Positions 23,426-27,526 of a stretch of 27,526 nucleotides of DNA are shown here, piece after piece; positions within the stretch are counted from its first letter, which is position 1; the number at the start of each line of letters is the position of its first letter. The translations under genes and the position numbers were made by a program. The notes under the pieces were generated by a model. That model searched no databases and was not told the DNA's origin. It saw only the letters and a list, made by a program, of their open reading frames with translations. The DNA is from an uncultured Prevotella sp. (GTDB taxonomy: Bacteria; Bacteroidota; Bacteroidia; Bacteroidales; Bacteroidaceae). The stretch lies in assembly GCA_900539625.1 (NCBI GenBank), contig UQCW01000034.1, positions 1-27,526 of the forward strand, written 5' to 3'.

Positions 23426-24700
23426 ATGTTATACTATTTCTTTCGATTCCTGGAACAATTCGGCGTTCCGGGTTCAAATCTTTGGTCGTACGTATCCTTC
23501 CGCGCCCTGCTGGCGCTGATGATAGCCCTCGTGGTGTCGGCCTGGTTCGGTGAATACTTCATCAAATGGATGAAGCGCCACCACATCAGTGAAACCCAAC
23601 GCGACGCCTCTGTTGACCCGTTTGGCGTTCAGAAAATCAACGTGCCGTCGATGGGCGGCATCATCATCATCGTGTCGGTGCTCGTTCCCTGCCTGCTTTT
23701 GGGACGTCTGCGCAACATCTACATGATTCTCATGCTCGTCACGACCGTGTGGCTGGGACTTTTGGGATTCCTCGACGACTACATCAAGATTTTCAAGAAG
23801 AACAAGGACGGACTGGCCGGACGATTCAAAATTCTCGGACAGGTCACTCTCGGTCTGCTCGTTGGTCTCGTGCTGTATTTCAGCCCCGACGCCGTTATGC
23901 GCGAAAACGTTGAGGTGCAACACCAAAGCGGCGCACGCACGGAAGTGGTCCACAAGAGCCAGGCCGTGAAGTCAACGCAGACCACCATCCCCTTCGTGAA
24001 GGGCAACAACCTCGACTACACGGAAATCATGTCGTTCTGCGGAAAATATAAGACGCAGGCAGGCTGGATTCTCTTCGTCCTCGTGACCATCTTTGTCATC
24101 ACGGCCGTGAGCAACGGCGCCAACCTCAACGACGGCATGGACGGCATGGCGGCGGGAAACTCGGCCATCATCTGCATCGCCTTGGGCATTTTGGCCTACG
24201 TGTCGAGCCACATCGACTTTGCCAGCTACCTAAACATCATGTACATCCCTGGCTCGCAAGAACTCGTGATTTACATCTGCGCTATGGTCGGTGCGCTCAT
24301 CGGTTTCCTGTGGTATAACGCCTATCCCGCCCAGATTTTCATGGGCGACACGGGCTCGCTGACCATCGGCGGCGTCATCGCCGTTTTGGCCATCATCATT
24401 CATAAGGAACTCCTCATTCCGATTCTCTGCGGCGTTTTCCTCGTCGAGAGCCTCAGCGTGATTCTGCAAGTGGAATATTTCAAATCCGGCAAGCGCAAGG
24501 GCCTGCGCCGCCGCATCTTCAAGCGCACGCCAATCCACGATAATTTCCGCGTGCTTCCCAGCCAGCTCGACCCCACCTGCTCCTACGTGTTCAAAAACTG
24601 GCCGCACGGTGCCTGGCACGAGTCGAAAATCACCATCCGCTTCTGGATTGTGACCATCCTGCTGGCTGCCGCCACCATCATCACGCTCAAAATCAGATAA
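23426..24700 (+). CDS. mraY: Phospho-MurNAc-pentapeptide transferase MraY
   Basis: The 424-residue membrane enzyme has about ten helices. It transfers phospho-MurNAc-pentapeptide to undecaprenyl phosphate, making lipid I. Motifs: VPSMGGIII (73-81), GFLDDYIK (114-121, Asp117/Asp118), NLNDGMDGMAAG (233-244), and FMGDTGSL further on. The cytoplasmic histidine motif reads PIHDNF instead of PIHHHF. A long loop of about 45 residues (155-200) is inserted between helices, as in other Bacteroidetes, which accounts for the length over the roughly 360 residues of E. coli MraY. It overlaps nothing and is followed by murD after 12 bases. Confidence 0.95.
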   Translation: MLYYFFRFLEQFGVPGSNLWSYVSFRALLALMIALVVSAWFGEYFIKWMKRHHISETQRDASVDPFGVQKINVPSMGGIIIIVSVLVPCLLLGRLRNIYMILMLVTTVWLGLLGFLDDYIKIFKKNKDGLAGRFKILGQVTLGLLVGLVLYFSPDAVMRENVEVQHQSGARTEVVHKSQAVKSTQTTIPFVKGNNLDYTEIMSFCGKYKTQAGWILFVLVTIFVITAVSNGANLNDGMDGMAAGNSAIICIALGILAYVSSHIDFASYLNIMYIPGSQELVIYICAMVGALIGFLWYNAYPAQIFMGDTGSLTIGGVIAVLAIIIHKELLIPILCGVFLVESLSVILQVEYFKSGKRKGLRRRIFKRTPIHDNFRVLPSQLDPTCSYVFKNWPHGAWHESKITIRFWIVTILLAAATIITLKIR

Positions 24701-24712
24701 CTCAATAAAACG

Positions 24713-26050
24713 ATGAGAACAGTTATACTTGGCGCCGCTGAAAGCGGTGTCGGTGCCGCCATTCTGGCACAAAAGGAAGGCCACGACGTGTTTGTTTCCG
24801 ACATGGGACACATCAAAGACCACTATAAAGAAGAACTCACACGCAGAAACATACAATGGGAAGAGGGACACCACACGCCCGAACTCATCCTTTCGGCCAG
24901 CCAGGTCATCAAAAGCCCTGGCATTCCGGAAGACGCGCCGATGATTCTCAAACTGAAAGAGAAGAACATCCCAGTCATCAGTGAGATTGAATTTGCCGCA
25001 CGCTATACGAAGGCACACATGGTGTGCATCACAGGCAGCAACGGCAAGACAACCACGACATCGCTCATTTATCACATTCTCAAGAAGGCAGGCTACGATG
25101 TCGGACTGGCAGGAAACATCGGCCACAGCCTGGCGCTGCAAGTGGCTGAAACGCCCCACGAATGGTATGTCATCGAACTCTCTTCTTTCCAGCTCGACGA
25201 CATGTTTGACTTCCGCGCAAACGTGGCCGTGTTGCTCAACATCACGCCCGACCACCTCGACCGCTACGGCTTCTGCATGCAAAACTACGTCGACGCGAAA
25301 ATGCGCATCATACGCAACCAGCAGGCCGACGACGCCTTTATCTATTGGACGGGCGACGAGCACGTGCCGACGGAATTGAAGAAATACGACCTCAAAAGCC
25401 GCGTGCTTCCCTTTGCCGATCAACCGCAGGCGGGGGCTGAAGGATGTGCCGATGGCGACACGTTCCGCATCACGAGTCCCGTGGCGTTTGAAATGCCGAT
25501 GGCCGAACTCTCACTGCCTGGCAAGCACAACTTGAGAAACTGTCTGGCCGCTGCCATGGCGGCGCTCGCCGCTGGCGCTCCTGCCAGCAAGGTGCGCGAA
25601 GGACTGGCCGACTTCCCGGGCGTTGAACACCGCTTGGAATACGTTTGCGAGGTCAACGGCGTGAGATATGTCAACGACTCGAAGGCCACCAACGTCGATG
25701 CCTGCAACTGCGCCCTCGAAAGCATGCGCACACCTGTTGTGCTCATCATCGGCGGAAAGGACAAGGGCAACGACTACGCGGAAATCATGCCTTACGTGAA
25801 GCAGAAATGCCGCGCCTTGGTTTATCTCGGCGCCGACAATGCCAAACTGCATGCGAATTTCGACCACCTCGGTCTTCCCGTGGCCGACACGCACAATATG
25901 GCCGACTGCGTGAAAGCCTGCGCAGAAATGGCCCAGGCGGGCGACACGGTGCTCCTCAGCCCCTGTTGCGCCAGCTTCGACCTCTTCCACAATATGGAAG
26001 ACAGAGGCGAGCAGTTTAAGGCACGTGTCAGAGAAATGAAAGCCCAATAA
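24713..26050 (+). CDS. murD: UDP-MurNAc-L-alanine:D-glutamate ligase MurD
   Basis: The 445-residue Mur ligase starts TVILGAAESGVGAA, the dinucleotide-like UDP-binding loop of MurD, and has the SPGIP segment (68-72), the ATP loop GSNGKTTT (108-115), LLNITPDHLDRY in the central domain, and NDSKATNVDA followed by IIGGKDKG in the C-terminal region. It adds D-glutamate to UDP-MurNAc-L-Ala. The ligase order murE, mraY, murD matches the usual dcw order. The 12-base gap from mraY suggests tight co-transcription. Confidence 0.95.
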   Translation: MRTVILGAAESGVGAAILAQKEGHDVFVSDMGHIKDHYKEELTRRNIQWEEGHHTPELILSASQVIKSPGIPEDAPMILKLKEKNIPVISEIEFAARYTKAHMVCITGSNGKTTTTSLIYHILKKAGYDVGLAGNIGHSLALQVAETPHEWYVIELSSFQLDDMFDFRANVAVLLNITPDHLDRYGFCMQNYVDAKMRIIRNQQADDAFIYWTGDEHVPTELKKYDLKSRVLPFADQPQAGAEGCADGDTFRITSPVAFEMPMAELSLPGKHNLRNCLAAAMAALAAGAPASKVREGLADFPGVEHRLEYVCEVNGVRYVNDSKATNVDACNCALESMRTPVVLIIGGKDKGNDYAEIMPYVKQKCRALVYLGADNAKLHANFDHLGLPVADTHNMADCVKACAEMAQAGDTVLLSPCCASFDLFHNMEDRGEQFKARVREMKAQ

Positions 26051-26133
26051 GCAGCCGTCAGGCAGCATGCGCTTCCATATCCGATGAGCAAATGCTCTGA
26101 TTTATTATTACATCTGAAACACAACAAGAAGCC

Positions 26134-27372
26134 ATGTCACTATCATCCAAGCGCCTGTTTCAAGGCGACCTGGTCATCTGGGCCATTTACTTTTGGCTCT
26201 GCATGATTTCCCTCATAGAGGTCTACAGCGCAGGAAGTTCCTTGAGCTATAAGAGCGGCGACTTCATGGCCCCGCTCTTCAAGCAAGCCATCTTCCTGGG
26301 CATCGGAACCGCCGTTGTCTGGGTGATTCACTCCATTCCCTGCCGATTCTTCAAGCTCGGGGTTGTCCTCTATCCCATCAGCATCTTCCTTCTCATTCTG
26401 ACGCTCATCATCGGCGCAAAGGAGAACGACGGCGCACGATGGCTCAATTTCGGTATCAAGTTCCAGCCTTCTGAAATCGCCAAGGGCGCTTTGGTTCTCT
26501 TCGTGGCGCTCATCCTCTCCTTCGGACAGACGGAGAAAGGGGCCGACAAAAGGGCCATGAAAATCATCCTCTTCGCCACCTGCCTCACCTGCGCCCTCAT
26601 CGTCACGGAAAACCTTTCCACGGCGGGCCTGCTCTTCGCCACCGTCTTCGTCATGATGTTCATCGGGCGCATCCCCACGAAGCAGTTGGGAAAAATCGTC
26701 GGCGTGTGTCTGCTGGGCGTTGTCCTGCTCGCGACCGTCGTAACGATTCTCCCCAAAGAACAGCTGGACAAAAGCAAGTTGCTCCACCGCGCCTCAACCT
26801 GGGTTGACCGCGTGAAAGACCACACATCGGACAAGGAAACCATGTCCGACACCATATTCCTACGCGACCACGCACAAGAGGCGCGGGCGAAAATCGCCAT
26901 CGCCTCGAGCAACATGATTGGAAAGATGCCTGGAAACTCGGAGCAACGCGACCATCTGGCGCAGGCTTACTCCGACTTCATCTACGCCATCATCATTGAG
27001 GAAATGGGCGTGTTAGGTGCCGTCTTCGTTGCCTTCCTCTATATCATCCTCCTCTTCCGAGCGGGACGAATCGCCAGTATGTGCGAACGAAACTTCCCCG
27101 CCTACCTCACGATGGGACTGGCCATCTTGCTGGTCATACAGGCAATGGTGAACATGCTCGTGGCCGTCGGACTAATCCCCATCACGGGACAACCGCTGCC
27201 GCTCATCAGCCGCGGCGGAACGTCCACCATCATTAATAGTGTCTACTTCGGCATGATTCTCAGCGTGAGCCGATATGCACGTAAGAATCTCGACGGACAG
27301 AAGATTGAAAAACTGCCAGCGTCTGAAGACCCGCAAGACAAGGAATTTCAGAGCAGCGAAGGGATGGAGTAA
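26134..27372 (+). CDS. ftsW: Septal peptidoglycan polymerase FtsW (SEDS family)
   Basis: The 412-residue membrane protein has about ten helices and SEDS features: FQPSEIAKGALVLFVA near 110-125, an extracellular loop rich in charged residues with DHTSDKETMSDTIFLRD, and the GQPLPLISRGGTS motif near 350-362. FtsW polymerises lipid II at the septum together with FtsI. The C-terminal 35 residues are hydrophilic and cytoplasmic. The start at 26134 begins MSLSSKRLFQGDLVIWAIY, as in related proteins. It is 83 bases after murD. murG would normally follow, but the downstream DNA to the window edge is repeat sequence. Confidence 0.94.
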   Translation: MSLSSKRLFQGDLVIWAIYFWLCMISLIEVYSAGSSLSYKSGDFMAPLFKQAIFLGIGTAVVWVIHSIPCRFFKLGVVLYPISIFLLILTLIIGAKENDGARWLNFGIKFQPSEIAKGALVLFVALILSFGQTEKGADKRAMKIILFATCLTCALIVTENLSTAGLLFATVFVMMFIGRIPTKQLGKIVGVCLLGVVLLATVVTILPKEQLDKSKLLHRASTWVDRVKDHTSDKETMSDTIFLRDHAQEARAKIAIASSNMIGKMPGNSEQRDHLAQAYSDFIYAIIIEEMGVLGAVFVAFLYIILLFRAGRIASMCERNFPAYLTMGLAILLVIQAMVNMLVAVGLIPITGQPLPLISRGGTSTIINSVYFGMILSVSRYARKNLDGQKIEKLPASEDPQDKEFQSSEGME

Positions 27373-27395
27373 AGGAACACCAGATGATAGCGTCC

Positions 27396-27418
27396 CTGAA
27401 AGGTAGGGTGTTCAAAAT
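27396..27418 (+). repeat. 23-bp dispersed repeat, inverted match to 230-252
   Basis: CTGAAAGGTAGGG followed by TGTTCAAAAT matches the reverse complement of 230-252 at 22 of 23 positions; the single difference is T against A. It starts 23 bases after the ftsW stop codon. A near-identical 23-mer within 27 kb is far beyond chance, so this is a member of a repeat family. Confidence 0.75.
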
Positions 27419-27473
27419 TGAAATATTAAGTTGGTGAAGATTATGCGGAAAAAGCCTTGTCTGCGGCCCTGCG

Positions 27474-27526
27474 CGGGCTGAAAGCCCAACAAGTCCAGAG
27501 CCCAGGGCAACGCCCTGGGTACCATG
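27474..27526. repeat. Hairpin-rich intergenic repeat at the window edge
   Basis: Two short stems lie close together: GGGCT-GAA-AGCCC at 27477-27485 or nearby, and the perfect CCCAGGGC-AAC-GCCCTGGG at 27501-27519. From memory, the second (a CCCAGGGC-GCCCTGGG pair preceded by AAAGCCCAACAAG) resembles an intergenic sequence that recurs in Prevotella and other Bacteroidetes genomes; I could not check this. It is cut by the right edge of the window. It could act as a terminator-like hairpin after ftsW, but it has no T-run. Confidence 0.55.

Noticed and set aside
24230..25423. Long minus-strand frame opposite mraY and murD (397 codons)
   Set aside because: It is a by-product of codon bias in two well-supported Mur genes, and crosses the boundary between them.

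Overview
The window looks like a chromosome segment of a Bacteroidales bacterium, most likely Prevotella or a close relative. The reasons are: promoter-like TAnnTTTG boxes rather than sigma70 hexamers; mostly absent Shine-Dalgarno sequences; a Bacteroidetes-type FtsL and PASTA-bearing FtsI; DNPR-type MurE (meso-diaminopimelate); a Bacteroidetes-type WYL protein; and the short dispersed repeats between genes. The genus is inferred from protein flavour, not from a search. No rRNA, tRNA, CRISPR array or intact insertion sequence was seen.

Layout. 1-1156 has no convincing protein gene. It holds imperfect direct repeats, a large palindrome built from three 22-bp units, and a compact promoter-plus-terminator unit that looks like a very small RNA gene (about 880-957). 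1157-4469 is a three-gene surface-glycan cassette: a fused cytidylyltransferase/short-chain dehydrogenase (probably a CDP-ribitol synthase), a LicD-type phosphotransferase and a glycosyltransferase. A WYL regulator (4504-5361), the flotillin-like protein FloA (5417-6409) and a 940-residue secreted M16 peptidase (6498-9320, ending in a strong terminator) follow. 9564-12217 holds three FKBP-type prolyl isomerases in a row: one cytoplasmic, one lipoprotein and one secreted. On the minus strand lie a PD-(D/E)XK Rpn-type nuclease with a 12-bp tandem repeat in its reading frame (12453-13391) and a secreted GH33-type sialidase (13534-14736). dsbD (15008-17041) reads away from the sialidase and ends in a strong terminator.

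17698-27372 is the front half of the division and cell-wall (dcw) cluster: rsmH, ftsL-like, ftsI, murE, mraY, murD, ftsW, all on the plus strand with short gaps. MurE and MurD build the UDP-MurNAc-peptide, MraY attaches it to the lipid carrier, and FtsW with FtsI polymerise and cross-link septal peptidoglycan. mraZ is not next to rsmH; a 588-base gene-free stretch lies between the dsbD terminator and rsmH. After ftsW the window ends in dispersed-repeat DNA rather than murG, and a 23-bp piece of it matches the left end of the window in inverted orientation (22 of 23).

The most interesting points are the CDP-ribitol/LicD cassette (the same enzyme logic as animal ISPD plus fukutin/FKRP), the small-RNA-like unit near 900, the palindromic repeat array near 400-490, and charged low-complexity extensions on both FtsL and FtsI. 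No wholly new multi-gene system could be shown from sequence alone.
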